A DNA stretch of 64,000 nucleotides, from contig NZ_OCVX01000005.1 of the NCBI RefSeq assembly GCF_900232995.1, positions 1 through 64,000 of the forward strand, read 5' to 3'. This DNA comes from Mycobacterium simulans. GTDB lineage: Bacteria > Actinomycetota > Actinomycetes > Mycobacteriales > Mycobacteriaceae. A program made the translations under genes and the position numbers. The notes beneath the pieces are model-generated. The model made no database searches. It was not told the DNA's origin and worked only from the letters and a program-made list of their open reading frames with translations. Of this stretch, positions 9,101-16,662 are shown piece by piece; the first letter of the stretch is position 1; every line of letters starts with the position of its first letter.

Positions 9101-9226
9101 TCAGATCGCCGCCGCCGGGTTTGCGGCCTCGGCGGCCGCGTTGCCAGCGCTCATGGCGGCGCCGATCGACTCGAGGTTGACCGCTGCCGCGGACAGCATC
9201 TCTGGATACGCAGTCAAGAAAGACAT
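9101..9226 (-). CDS. truncated PE protein (41 aa stub)
   Basis: Read from the ATG at 9226, this begins MSFLTAYPEMLSAAAVNLES and continues as a PE N-terminal helix, but stops with TGA after 41 residues at ANPAAAI. A normal PE domain has about 90-100 aa, two helices and a C-terminal YxxxD/E secretion motif. Here the second helix and the motif are absent, and only 28 nt separate the stop from the PPE start, so the rest appears deleted rather than frameshifted. It may be a non-functional relic or a leader for the PPE gene. Confidence 0.7.
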   Translation of the reverse strand: MSFLTAYPEMLSAAAVNLESIGAAMSAGNAAAEAANPAAAI

Positions 9227-9275
9227 CGGATTTCCCTTCAGCGACCTGGGAGAACGTGATTGTCACGAGAATGTA

Positions 9276-9353
9276 TCAACATGGTGTCGAGTGAGTCAAC
9301 ACTAATGTCGAACTTAATCAACAAAGCGTTGGTACTACTCGACGCCATGTTGA
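9276..9353. promoter_or_regulatory. inverted-repeat operator candidate for the EthR-like regulator
   Basis: TCAACATGGTGTCGAGT at 9276-9292 is repeated in inverted orientation at 9337-9353 with one mismatch in 17. More TCGA/GTTGAC half-site-like words lie between and after (GTCGAA near 9307, GTTGAC at 9349, TCGACAC near 9359). It sits between the PE stub and the TetR gene. TetR repressors of the EthR type bind long multi-site operators upstream of themselves, so autoregulation is the likely role. Confidence 0.6.
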
Positions 9354-9384
9354 CAATCATCGACACAGCCGTAGGGTGGGTAGC

Positions 9385-10020
9385 GTGACGCAAACTGACT
9401 ACGTGCACGCCTCCCGAAGCCGTCGCACGTCGCATCTGTCGGGCGACGACCGCGAACAGGCGATCCTGGCCACCGCCGAACGCCTTCTGCAGGAACGTCC
9501 CCTCGGCGACTTCTCCGTAGACGAGCTCGCAAAGGGTGCCGGCATTTCCCGGCCCACCTTTTACTTCTATTTCCCGTCGAAAAACGCGGTGCTGCTATCG
9601 CTGATGGATCAAGTGAGCATCCGGGCGCGCGAGGCCCTCAAGGCGCTCGGCGACAAACTCTCCGGCGACCCCACGACGCACTGGCGGCCGCGCATCGAAA
9701 CGTTCTTCGAGATCGCCAAGGCCAACATCGGGATTGCAGTTGCCGGTGCCGCGGCCAAAACCGGCAACTCCGAGGTCCGGCAACTGTGGGCGACTCTCAT
9801 GCATCAGTGGGTTTCCTATACCGCAGCGGCGATTCAGGCAGAGCGCGACCGAGGCGTCGCACCGGACAATGTCTCGCCCCACCATCTGGCCACCGCGCTG
9901 ACCTTATTGAACGAGCGCGTCATGGAATCAACATTCACCCACGAAGAGGGCGCGATCCCCGAAGACAAAGCGATCGACACGCTGGTGCACATCTGGGAGG
10001 CCAGCATCTACAACAGCTGA
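9385..10020 (+). CDS. TetR/AcrR regulator, EthR-like
   Basis: About 211 aa. The sequence RSRRTSHLSGDDREQAILATAERLL and the HTH at about residues 44-68 (DELAKGAGISRPTFYFYFPSKNAVLL) closely follow M. tuberculosis EthR, and the ligand domain keeps AERDRG, LATALTLLNER and a C-terminal DTLVHIWEASIY. EthR represses the monooxygenase gene ethA; no such gene lies next to this copy, so it is probably a paralogue. The start is taken as the GTG at 9385; another in-frame GTG lies at 9376. Its 3' end overlaps convergent pcaB by 13 nt. Confidence 0.88.
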   Translation: MTQTDYVHASRSRRTSHLSGDDREQAILATAERLLQERPLGDFSVDELAKGAGISRPTFYFYFPSKNAVLLSLMDQVSIRAREALKALGDKLSGDPTTHWRPRIETFFEIAKANIGIAVAGAAAKTGNSEVRQLWATLMHQWVSYTAAAIQAERDRGVAPDNVSPHHLATALTLLNERVMESTFTHEEGAIPEDKAIDTLVHIWEASIYNS

Positions 10021-11252
10021 CCAGCCAGCGCCGCCTTTGCCCGCTCTAAGCTCTCATCGATCAGCCGGTCGGCCGCGCCGAAGTACGTTGCCGACGGCTG
10101 CGTCGCGGTCAGTTCGGCGATCGCGCGTTGCTCGCCGACGACGTTCCCGCTCTCTAGGAATGCGTTGAGGTTTCTGGTCATCTGGTCGGGATGCACCTGT
10201 AGGCCGGCCAGCAGTTCGCCGCATTGGGAACCCGCGACCACGGTCCGCCGGGCCAGGGTGCGCAGAGTGTCCCATTCGGCGTGCCAGGAACCGTCGGGCC
10301 GTTCATCATTGGCCAGCGCGGCGGCGGTATGCAGCGTCGCCGCCAATTGCGGTGCCGCAATCGCGGCCCGACGGATCAAGAGGGACAGCACTGGGGTGCG
10401 CTTGTGGGGCATCGAGGACGACGCGCCACGCTGGTCACTGACGGGCTCGCCGAGTTCGGCGATCTCCGGGCGAACCAGGGTGACGACATCGGAGGCAATG
10501 CGGCCCCAGCAGTCCGTGCATCCGACCAAGGCGTCGGCGGCCGCGGTGATCGGTGACCGAGTGGTGTGCCACGGTAGCCGGAATTCCAAATCCAAAGCGC
10601 TTGCGGCGCTTCGCACTACGCGTCCCGCAACCTGAGAAGAGTCCGCGGCATCGCCGAGCAGGGTCGCCAATTCCGTTGTAGCCGACCAGTTTCCGACGGC
10701 ACCGCCGAACTGTGCCGGGGTGACGAGCGCGTCCAGTCGCTGATGGGCATCCACGACACCGTTGAGCCAACCAGCGGCCTTGGCGCCGAAGGTCGTTGGC
10801 GCCGCGTGCTGGGTCAGAGTACGGGCCACCATCGGCGTGGCCCGATGCGCCGTCGCGAGTGCCGATAGCGTCAAAATCTGTTCGACGACTTGGGATAAGA
10901 GGTGGTCGACGGCGGCGCGCAACGCCAGCATCAGGCTGGTGTCGAGGACATCCTGGCTGGTGAGTCCCCGGTGGATCCACGGGGCGACCGCCGGCACGGC
11001 CCGTCGGCGCAGCAGGCCAACCAGGCCGATGACCGGGTTGCCGCCGTCCTCGGCGGTGACAGCGAGCAACTCGCAGTCATGCTGACCGATGAGGTGCCAC
11101 AGGTCGGCGCCGGCACAGTCGACGGGTGCCAGGCCGGACGCGGCCAGCGCACCCAACCACGCGGATTCCACTGCAACCATCGACCGCAGCAGCGTCTGAT
11201 CGGTCATGTGCTCGCCGGCGCGCTCGTCCCCGGGCCACAACAGATTGGTCAT
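10008..11252 (-). CDS. pcaB: 3-carboxy-cis,cis-muconate cycloisomerase
   Basis: A 414-aa member of the fumarase/aspartase superfamily with the signature GASSSMPHKRTPVLS and the PcaB-type pattern TQHAAPTTFGAKAAGWL. It converts beta-carboxy-cis,cis-muconate to gamma-carboxymuconolactone, the step after protocatechuate ring opening. The ATG at 11252 overlaps the pcaG stop (ATGA), giving a pcaH-pcaG-pcaB operon. The open frame continues about 139 codons upstream through pcaG, but that part is Arg-rich shadow sequence. pcaC/pcaD and later pathway genes are not in the window. Confidence 0.9.
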   Translation of the reverse strand: MTNLLWPGDERAGEHMTDQTLLRSMVAVESAWLGALAASGLAPVDCAGADLWHLIGQHDCELLAVTAEDGGNPVIGLVGLLRRRAVPAVAPWIHRGLTSQDVLDTSLMLALRAAVDHLLSQVVEQILTLSALATAHRATPMVARTLTQHAAPTTFGAKAAGWLNGVVDAHQRLDALVTPAQFGGAVGNWSATTELATLLGDAADSSQVAGRVVRSAASALDLEFRLPWHTTRSPITAAADALVGCTDCWGRIASDVVTLVRPEIAELGEPVSDQRGASSSMPHKRTPVLSLLIRRAAIAAPQLAATLHTAAALANDERPDGSWHAEWDTLRTLARRTVVAGSQCGELLAGLQVHPDQMTRNLNAFLESGNVVGEQRAIAELTATQPSATYFGAADRLIDESLERAKAALAGQLL

Positions 11253-11911
11253 CGCGCATCGTCTCGGTAAGTTCGATAGGCAAGGAATACGGTCTCGTTC
11301 GGGCCCTGTAAGTGGATATCGAAGCGGTATCCCACACGCCCCGAATGGCTCTCGGCGCCGCACACCAAGGTATGCCGCCGCTGGGCGTCGACGCTGGACA
11401 ACAGCGGATCGGCGGCCAAGTCGCCGTCCGGCAGGTAGGCGCGCGTGAACAGTCGGTGCAACAGTCCCCGCGCAAAAATGGTGATCGCGAAAAATGGTGC
11501 CCGCCCGACGTCGGCCGCTCCCGCTTCCCGGCGAGCAGACGCAGAATCGCATGCGGGAGGCTCCCGCAGTGCGATTCTGCGTCTGCTCGCCACTCCCGGT
11601 ACCACCGTGGTGAAGCCGTAGTGACCGTCCGCGTCGGTTGCCGCTCGGCCCCATCCGGTAAACGTCCATCCGTCACGGCGCACCGAGCCGGTCGCACGCG
11701 GGATCCGACCGGCATTGTCTGACTGCCAGAGTTCGATCAGGGCATCCGGGACCCCGACGCCGGCGCCGTCGTAAACCGTGCCGTGCAACCGGATGGCACC
11801 GGGAAACGCGTCGCATACCAATTCGCTGTCGCGCGGATACGGCAGCCCGAGGCCGAAGAACGGGCCCACGGTTTGCCCTGGGGTACAAGCTAATTCACCC
11901 ATCATCTGCAC
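11249..11911 (-). CDS. pcaG: protocatechuate 3,4-dioxygenase alpha subunit, with in-frame repeat insertion
   Basis: 220 aa. The start (CTPGQTVGPFFGLGLP), the LHGTVYDGAGVGVPDALIELWQ strand and FFAITIFARGLLHRLFTRAYL are characteristic of PcaG, the non-catalytic alpha subunit that pairs with iron-bearing PcaH. Residues about 107-128 (Arg/Ser/Pro-rich) correspond exactly to a 62-bp palindromic repeat and interrupt the usual TVxPG to FFAITIFARG connection. The reading frame stays open, so a protein with a ~22-residue surface loop is expected, but folding is not certain. The start overlaps the 3' end of pcaH by 17 nt. Confidence 0.88.
   Translation of the reverse strand: MQMMGELACTPGQTVGPFFGLGLPYPRDSELVCDAFPGAIRLHGTVYDGAGVGVPDALIELWQSDNAGRIPRATGSVRRDGWTFTGWGRAATDADGHYGFTTVVPGVASRRRIALREPPACDSASARREAGAADVGRAPFFAITIFARGLLHRLFTRAYLPDGDLAADPLLSSVDAQRRHTLVCGAESHSGRVGYRFDIHLQGPNETVFLAYRTYRDDAR
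11530..11591. repeat. 62-bp palindromic repeat element inside pcaG
   Basis: Two perfect 22-bp inverted arms (11530-11551 and 11570-11591, left arm beginning GGCGAGCAGACGCAGAATCG) enclose a second inverted pair, TGCGGGAG / CTCCCGCA. The whole unit could fold into one long hairpin. Palindromes built on GCGAGCAGACGCA-type cores recur between genes in mycobacterial genomes from memory; here the unit lies inside a coding region. Confidence 0.85.
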
Positions 11912-12677
11912 CCTCGGTCCAGGTCCGCCGGCCGCCGGACAACACGATGTTCCAACGGTAGCCGGTCGCGTATTCAGGCTGGGTCAGGTCGTGATCGTAT
12001 TCGGCGACCAACCGTTGGCGCGCAACGGGATCGACGATCGATGAGGCGATGGGATCCAACCCGAACAACGGATCGCCGGGAAAGTACATCTGGGTGACCA
12101 GCCGCTGCGTGAAAGCGGTTCCAAAGAGCGAGAAGTGGATGTGGGCCGGCCGCCAGGCATTGAAATGGTTGCGCCACGGATAGGGGCCGGGCTTGATGGT
12201 CAGAAAGCGGTAGGACCCGTCGGGCCCGGTCAGGCAACGCCCGGCGCCGATGAAGTTCGGGTCGAGCGGGGCCGGATGCTGGTCGAGCTGGTGGTGGTAA
12301 CGACCGCTGGCGTTGGCTTGCCAGATCTCGACCAGCTGACCTGTCACCGGCCTGCCGAATTCGTCGAGCACCCGGCCGGTCACGATGATGCGCTCCCCGA
12401 TCGGCTCCCCCGGATGCCCGGCAGTCAGGTCGGCGTCGCCAGGGGCGACGTCCTGATGGCCGAAGCACGGTGCCCAGCGTTCGATCTCGTCGGGGTCGAC
12501 GGTCAATGGCGGAAATTCGGGATGGCGCAGGACGCTGCTGCGATACGGCGGGTAGTCGAGCTGCGGCTGGAATTCTTGCCTACCCAGGCGCTGGTATTCG
12601 GCTGCTTCGACAGCTAAGGCGGCGATCTCCGCGGTGATGTCACCTTGCGACGCGACTCGCTGGGGTGCGGCCTCCAC
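11895..12677 (-). CDS. pcaH: protocatechuate 3,4-dioxygenase beta subunit
   Basis: 260 aa, intradiol ring-cleavage dioxygenase. All four non-haem Fe(III) ligands are in place: Y127 (SGRY), Y166 (GPYPWRN), H179 and H181 (PAHIHF). The surrounding text APLDPNFIGAGRCLTGPDGSYRF is typical of PcaH. It opens protocatechuate between its two hydroxyls to give beta-carboxy-cis,cis-muconate in a heteromultimer with PcaG. The first possible start is a GTG at 12677 without a convincing ribosome site, so the true start may be slightly downstream. It is the first gene of pcaHGB. Confidence 0.93.
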   Translation of the reverse strand: MEAAPQRVASQGDITAEIAALAVEAAEYQRLGRQEFQPQLDYPPYRSSVLRHPEFPPLTVDPDEIERWAPCFGHQDVAPGDADLTAGHPGEPIGERIIVTGRVLDEFGRPVTGQLVEIWQANASGRYHHQLDQHPAPLDPNFIGAGRCLTGPDGSYRFLTIKPGPYPWRNHFNAWRPAHIHFSLFGTAFTQRLVTQMYFPGDPLFGLDPIASSIVDPVARQRLVAEYDHDLTQPEYATGYRWNIVLSGGRRTWTEGADDG

Positions 12678-12891
12678 ACAGCGTCAGGCTACCCGCGCTG
12701 GATCTCCTTTTGGCTCCGTTGGAGGGGACAAAGCCTGGACATCCCTGTCGGGAAGGACACCGTCTCGGTGCCGAGTAGGGGGACGTGGTGCTCACCCGTC
12801 GCACGAGCGAATGGTGGAAGTGCGCTCGACGGCCGACTCACGCTCCACGATCGCTGACGCCGACGTGAAAGGCTGCCCGCGCGAACGGGTT

Positions 12892-13020
12892 ACCAGAAGC
12901 GTTAGGCGACTGCGCCGTTGAGAAAGATCTCTGGGACCCGGGAACTAAGGCAATGCTCGACGAGCTCGGCATAGAGAGGGACTGGCCCTGCCTGGAAGTC
13001 GCCGCTAAGGGCTATATCCC
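12892..13020 (+). pseudogene. possible N-terminal remnant of a SAM methyltransferase
   Basis: In one plus frame this stretch reads ..EKDLWDPGTKAMLDELGIERDWPCLEVAAKGY. That resembles the start of small-molecule methyltransferases (..DPxTxxxLExLGVxxGWxCLEVGAG). It has no start codon and the glycine-rich loop is damaged; the match breaks off where the convergent hemerythrin gene ends. The rest of the gap (12678-12891) shows no recognisable gene and must hold the pcaH promoter. The assignment is weak. Confidence 0.3.
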
Positions 13021-13497
13021 ACGCAGCAGCGCCGACTTCCCCTTGGTGCGGAGCTTGTACAGGGTCGACCCGCGCAACTGATCGATACGCGCGGCCATCT
13101 TGTTACCCAACGCCTCGAGCTCGGCGTCGCTGATCCGCACCGGCGGCGGAGCGGGAATCATGTCGCGCTCCTCCTCGTCGGCATGGGCCTCCAGGACGGT
13201 CTTGAACGAGTTCCACTCTTCCTCGTAGCCCGGCGCGCTCTGCGGGGTACGCAGCAGCACCGACAGCTGGTCCACCACCTGTCGATGCTCGGCATGAGCG
13301 ACCGCGATCAAATCGCTAGCCGCAGCCAGCGCCGGGTAGTACAGGTCATCCTCGATGCGGAAGTGGATGTCGAGCTCAATCAGCATCTCGTCGAAAAGGG
13401 CATGGCGCTCTTCGCTGTTCACCGGAGCCTCGCTGACCTTGCGGCCCAATCCCTTGATCACGACGTGGTGTTCTTTAAGCACGTCATAGGCATTCAC
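13012..13497 (-). CDS. hemerythrin/HHE-domain protein
   Basis: 161 aa, beginning VNAYDVLKEHHVVIKGL. The HHE pattern is visible: EHH near residue 10, ELDIHFRIEDDLYYPAL, AHAEHRQV and EAHADEEERDMIP, giving the His/Glu/Asp set that binds a di-iron centre for O2, NO or peroxide handling. The GTG start at 13497 overlaps the stop of the upstream Rieske protein by 2 nt; earlier starts would lie inside that gene. Co-expression with a Rieske protein suggests a redox or oxidative stress role. Confidence 0.85.
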   Translation of the reverse strand: MNAYDVLKEHHVVIKGLGRKVSEAPVNSEERHALFDEMLIELDIHFRIEDDLYYPALAAASDLIAVAHAEHRQVVDQLSVLLRTPQSAPGYEEEWNSFKTVLEAHADEEERDMIPAPPPVRISDAELEALGNKMAARIDQLRGSTLYKLRTKGKSALLRGI

Positions 13498-14399
13498 TTG
13501 GTTACTCCGTTCCCCGCAACTTCGATCATTCCGTCGACCAACCGGGCCTGGTAGCACGGCAGTGGGGTTGCCGACGGGCCGCGCAATACCTCTCCGGAAT
13601 CCAGCGCAAACCGCGATCCGTGCCAGGGGCATACGACGCGGCCGCGGTCGACCCAGCCGTCGGCCATCGGCGCGGCCAGATGCGGACAGAACTCGCCGAA
13701 CGCCGCCACCTCACCCGGATTGGTCTGGCACACCACCAGCCCTACCCCGTCGACCTCGACACGTTGCGGCCTTCCGTCCTGCAACGAGGTCGCTGGCAGC
13801 ACCGGCGTCCACTCTTGAGTGCGCAGCCGCTCGCCCGACTGGTCAATCCCGATGCCGGACTCGAACACCAGCGCCCCACCCAGGTAGCTGCCGCCGACGG
13901 TAATGCCGTAACCGAGCGCACTGAGCGCAGGCCCGCGAAGGCGGCGGCCACGGCGCCGGTCCCACCACGACAGCGCGTACAGCACGGTCGCGGCCGAGTT
14001 CACCACACCGTGTACCAGCCCAACGCGGCGGTCTTCCTGGTGAGTGTGCTGCCAATCGGTGGCGCCGGTGATCGCCGCGCCGATGCTGGCCAGGATCCCC
14101 ACTCCGAGGGCGCGCGATGCGATCCGCGAAGTTTCACCGACCTCGCCGGAGCTCGTGCCCGGCAGCATGCTCATGACATCCAGGGCCACCGTCGTACCGA
14201 GGGCTCCACTGGCAAAAGAGGCGAGCGGCGGATGCACCGGATGGCCAAGCCAAACTCCGTTCAGCGCGTTGGCGACCCGATCCCGCGCGCCGCCTAGCGC
14301 GTTGAAGCCGAAGCTGAGCACGTGCTCGAGGCGATAACTGGGTCGATCCAGCCATCGTTGACGCCCGATGACTGTCAGCACTCGCGATCCGAATGGCAT
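13494..14399 (-). CDS. DUF2231 membrane domain fused to Rieske [2Fe-2S] domain
   Basis: 301 aa. The N-terminal ~175 residues are a DUF2231-type membrane module (GVWLGHPVHPPLASFASGALG plus four hydrophobic helices). The C-terminus is a Rieske ferredoxin domain with C238-x-H240 (FCPHLAAP) and C257-x2-H260 (CPWHGSRFALDSGE). It should be membrane-tethered with an electron-carrying cluster. The ATG at 14399 has GGGGGAG 5 nt upstream. It is transcribed away from the ring-hydroxylating dioxygenase operon, which lacks its own ferredoxin; a supporting role there is possible but not shown. Confidence 0.88.
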   Translation of the reverse strand: MPFGSRVLTVIGRQRWLDRPSYRLEHVLSFGFNALGGARDRVANALNGVWLGHPVHPPLASFASGALGTTVALDVMSMLPGTSSGEVGETSRIASRALGVGILASIGAAITGATDWQHTHQEDRRVGLVHGVVNSAATVLYALSWWDRRRGRRLRGPALSALGYGITVGGSYLGGALVFESGIGIDQSGERLRTQEWTPVLPATSLQDGRPQRVEVDGVGLVVCQTNPGEVAAFGEFCPHLAAPMADGWVDRGRVVCPWHGSRFALDSGEVLRGPSATPLPCYQARLVDGMIEVAGNGVTK

Positions 14400-14588
14400 C
14401 GGTCTCCCCCTGCTTAGACCCTGCTTAGACCCGATTACCGCCAACGGTAATCACCTGCACCGCCTTCACACGGTGAACATCCGGTGGGAAAGACCTGTGA
14501 ATCTGACCGGAGAATACTGTGCGGGCCGATGCGCTGTGGTTCTATTGAACAGAGGCCATTTCTGTATAGCAGATATAGTGTGCAGACA

Positions 14589-15911
14589 GTGATAGATCAC
14601 CGCGAGGTATTCGGTACCGTCCGCCGGGGCATGATCCCGGCACACATCTACAACGACAAAGAGCTGTTCGCACTGGAGAAGGAACGACTGTTCAGCCGTG
14701 CGTGGATGTTCGTGGCCCACGAGTCGGAGATCCCGCAGGACGGCGACTACGTGGTGCGCCGGGTGCTCGACGATTCGTTCATCATCGCCCGCGATTCGAG
14801 CGGACAGGTACGCGCTTTATTCAATATGTGCCTACACCGCGGCATGCAGCTGTGCCGCGCCGAGATGGGCAATGCCTCCAACTTTCGCTGCCCATACCAC
14901 GGCTGGACTTACCGCAATGACGGCCGACTCACCGGCCTGCCGTTCCATCGGGAAGCCTACGGCGGCGACGAGGGGTTCGAGAAGAATCAAACCCTGTTGC
15001 CCGCACCGAATTTGGCGAGCTACAACGGCCTGATCTTCATCAACCTGGACGCCGCCGCGGAGCCACTGGAGGATTTCCTGGGCGACTTCAAGTTCTATCT
15101 GGACTACTACACCAAACAGAGCGCCCACGGCCTGCAGCTGCGCGGACCGCAACGCTGGCGGATCAAGGCCAACTGGAAGATCGGCGCGGAGAACTTCGCC
15201 GGCGACATGTATCACACGCCGCACACGCACGCTTCCATCGTCGATATCGGTCTGTTCCGCGAGCCCAAGGCGCAAAAGCGCAAGGACGGCGCCACCTATT
15301 GGGCGGGTCGCGGGGGCGGCACCACATACAAGCTGCCGCCGGGCAGCTTCAACGAGCGCATGCGTTACGTCGGCTACCCCGACGAGATGATCGGCCGGAT
15401 CAAAGAGGTCTGGACGCCACGGCAGCAGCGTGTGGTCGGCGAGGACGGCTTTATGATCTCGGCCGCCACCTGTTTCCCGAACCTGAGTTTCGTGCACAAC
15501 TGGCCCAAACTGCCCGGAAGCGATCAGGTACTGCCGTTCATCTCGATCCGGCAGTGGCAGCCAATCAGCGAGAACGAAACCGAGGTGTGTTCGTGGTTCG
15601 CGGTCGACTCCGCCGCGCCCGCGGACTTCAAAAAGGATTCGTACCAGGCCTATTTGATGTGCTTCGGGTCGACCGGCATGTTCGAGCAGGACGACGTGGA
15701 GAACTGGGTGTCGCTGACCACCACCGCGGGCGGCTCGATGGCGCGCCGGCTGCTGCTGAACAGCCGCATGGGCCTGCTGTCCGACGACCGCCCGGTCATC
15801 GAGGCACTGACCGCCGAGTCGTTCCATGGACCCGGACGCGCGCAGGTGGGCTACAACGAATACAACCAGCGCCAGCTGCTCAACCTGTGGGCCGAGGCGA
15901 TAAGCACATGA
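14589..15911 (+). CDS. ring-hydroxylating dioxygenase alpha subunit, phthalate-dioxygenase-like (PhtAa-like)
   Basis: About 440 aa. The Rieske cluster is C81-x-H83 (CLHRG) and C101-x2-H104 (CPYHGWTY), and the catalytic-domain motif NWKIGAENFAGDMYHTPHTH holds the His pair for mononuclear iron. It is the oxygenase component that inserts both atoms of O2 into an aromatic ring. The operon order (alpha, beta, dehydrogenase, class II aldolase-type decarboxylase, IclR regulator) and nearby pcaHGB point to phthalate to protocatechuate, but the substrate is inferred. The GTG at 14589 is used; ATG at 14631 is the main alternative. Confidence 0.85.
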   Translation: MIDHREVFGTVRRGMIPAHIYNDKELFALEKERLFSRAWMFVAHESEIPQDGDYVVRRVLDDSFIIARDSSGQVRALFNMCLHRGMQLCRAEMGNASNFRCPYHGWTYRNDGRLTGLPFHREAYGGDEGFEKNQTLLPAPNLASYNGLIFINLDAAAEPLEDFLGDFKFYLDYYTKQSAHGLQLRGPQRWRIKANWKIGAENFAGDMYHTPHTHASIVDIGLFREPKAQKRKDGATYWAGRGGGTTYKLPPGSFNERMRYVGYPDEMIGRIKEVWTPRQQRVVGEDGFMISAATCFPNLSFVHNWPKLPGSDQVLPFISIRQWQPISENETEVCSWFAVDSAAPADFKKDSYQAYLMCFGSTGMFEQDDVENWVSLTTTAGGSMARRLLLNSRMGLLSDDRPVIEALTAESFHGPGRAQVGYNEYNQRQLLNLWAEAIST

Positions 15912-16426
15912 GAAAATCCCTGGAATACAACGATATTCGGCACCTTCAGGCGAACCGGTTCCTGGTGGACGAGGCCTACCTGCTGGACGCCCAGGACTAC
16001 GAGACATGGCTGGACACCCTGACCGACGACATCCGCTACGTCATGCCGGTCCGCGTCACGACGGCCCGCGGCGCCGGGTTCGACACGTCACCGGGGATGG
16101 CCCACTTCGACGAGGACAAGTACTCGCTAACCCATCGGGTCGCGCGTTTCGCCACCGAACACGCCTGGACCGAAGACCCGCCATCGCGATTGCGCCACTT
16201 CATCACCAACGTGCGCACCTTCGAGGGCGACGATGACCGGCACCTGGTCGTGGAATCGGCCGAACTGCTGTTCCGCAGCCGCGGCGACGTCAACGAGAGC
16301 GCGTTGGTTTCGTGCGGTCGCGAAGACCTACTACGCTGGTGCGACGATCGATGGAAGTTGGCCCGCCGCAAAATCTTTGTGGACGAGTCGGTGATACGGA
16401 TGCAAAACCTGGCGGTGTTCCTGTGA
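15908..16426 (+). CDS. ring-hydroxylating dioxygenase beta (small) subunit
   Basis: 172 aa with the cystatin-like fold pattern of small oxygenase subunits: LVDEAYLLDAQDYETWLDTLTDDIRYVMPVR near the start, HFITNVR in the middle, and WKLARRKIFVDESV at the end. It is structural in the alpha3-beta3 oxygenase. The ATG overlaps the alpha subunit stop (ATGA), which also removes the open-frame extension reaching back into the alpha gene. It overlaps the next small gene as GTGA. Confidence 0.9.
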   Translation: MRKSLEYNDIRHLQANRFLVDEAYLLDAQDYETWLDTLTDDIRYVMPVRVTTARGAGFDTSPGMAHFDEDKYSLTHRVARFATEHAWTEDPPSRLRHFITNVRTFEGDDDRHLVVESAELLFRSRGDVNESALVSCGREDLLRWCDDRWKLARRKIFVDESVIRMQNLAVFL

Positions 16427-16662
16427 ACCCTGTCGGCGAGCCCATCACTGTCGCAAACGAATTCACCGAAGTAATAGTCCAGCGGGTCGACACCCGCAAC
16501 GGATCGCGGCTGCTGATCACCGCCCCCAAGACCGGGCAGTGGATCAGCCTGGACCCACTCGAGGTCGAGGCGCTGACTTGGCAGAACGCCCGTACGCTAG
16601 CGGCCATGGTCGGCAAATCCAATGCCCCACTGCTGCCCGACGAATCCGATCCGCAGCCATGA
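16423..16662 (+). CDS. small protein of the dioxygenase operon, unknown function
   Basis: 79 aa, begun at a GTG that overlaps the beta-subunit stop (GTGA), and ended overlapping the next gene's ATG (ATGA). It reads as a compact beta-rich protein (FTEVIVQRVDTRNGSRLLITAPKTGQWISLDPLEVEALTWQ). There is no cysteine, so it is not a ferredoxin. The two tight overlaps argue that it is genuine and dosed with the oxygenase. I do not recognise a characterised family. Confidence 0.75.
   Translation: MNPVGEPITVANEFTEVIVQRVDTRNGSRLLITAPKTGQWISLDPLEVEALTWQNARTLAAMVGKSNAPLLPDESDPQP

Noticed and set aside
11253..11669. N-terminal 139-codon extension of the pcaB frame
   Set aside because: It is Arg/Pro-rich shadow sequence over pcaG. 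The PcaB family starts at MTNLLWPGD, whose ATG overlaps the pcaG stop.
15299..15907. Upstream extension of the beta-subunit frame into the alpha subunit gene
   Set aside because: Low-complexity Arg/Gly/Ala shadow. The beta subunit begins at the ATGA overlap at 15908.
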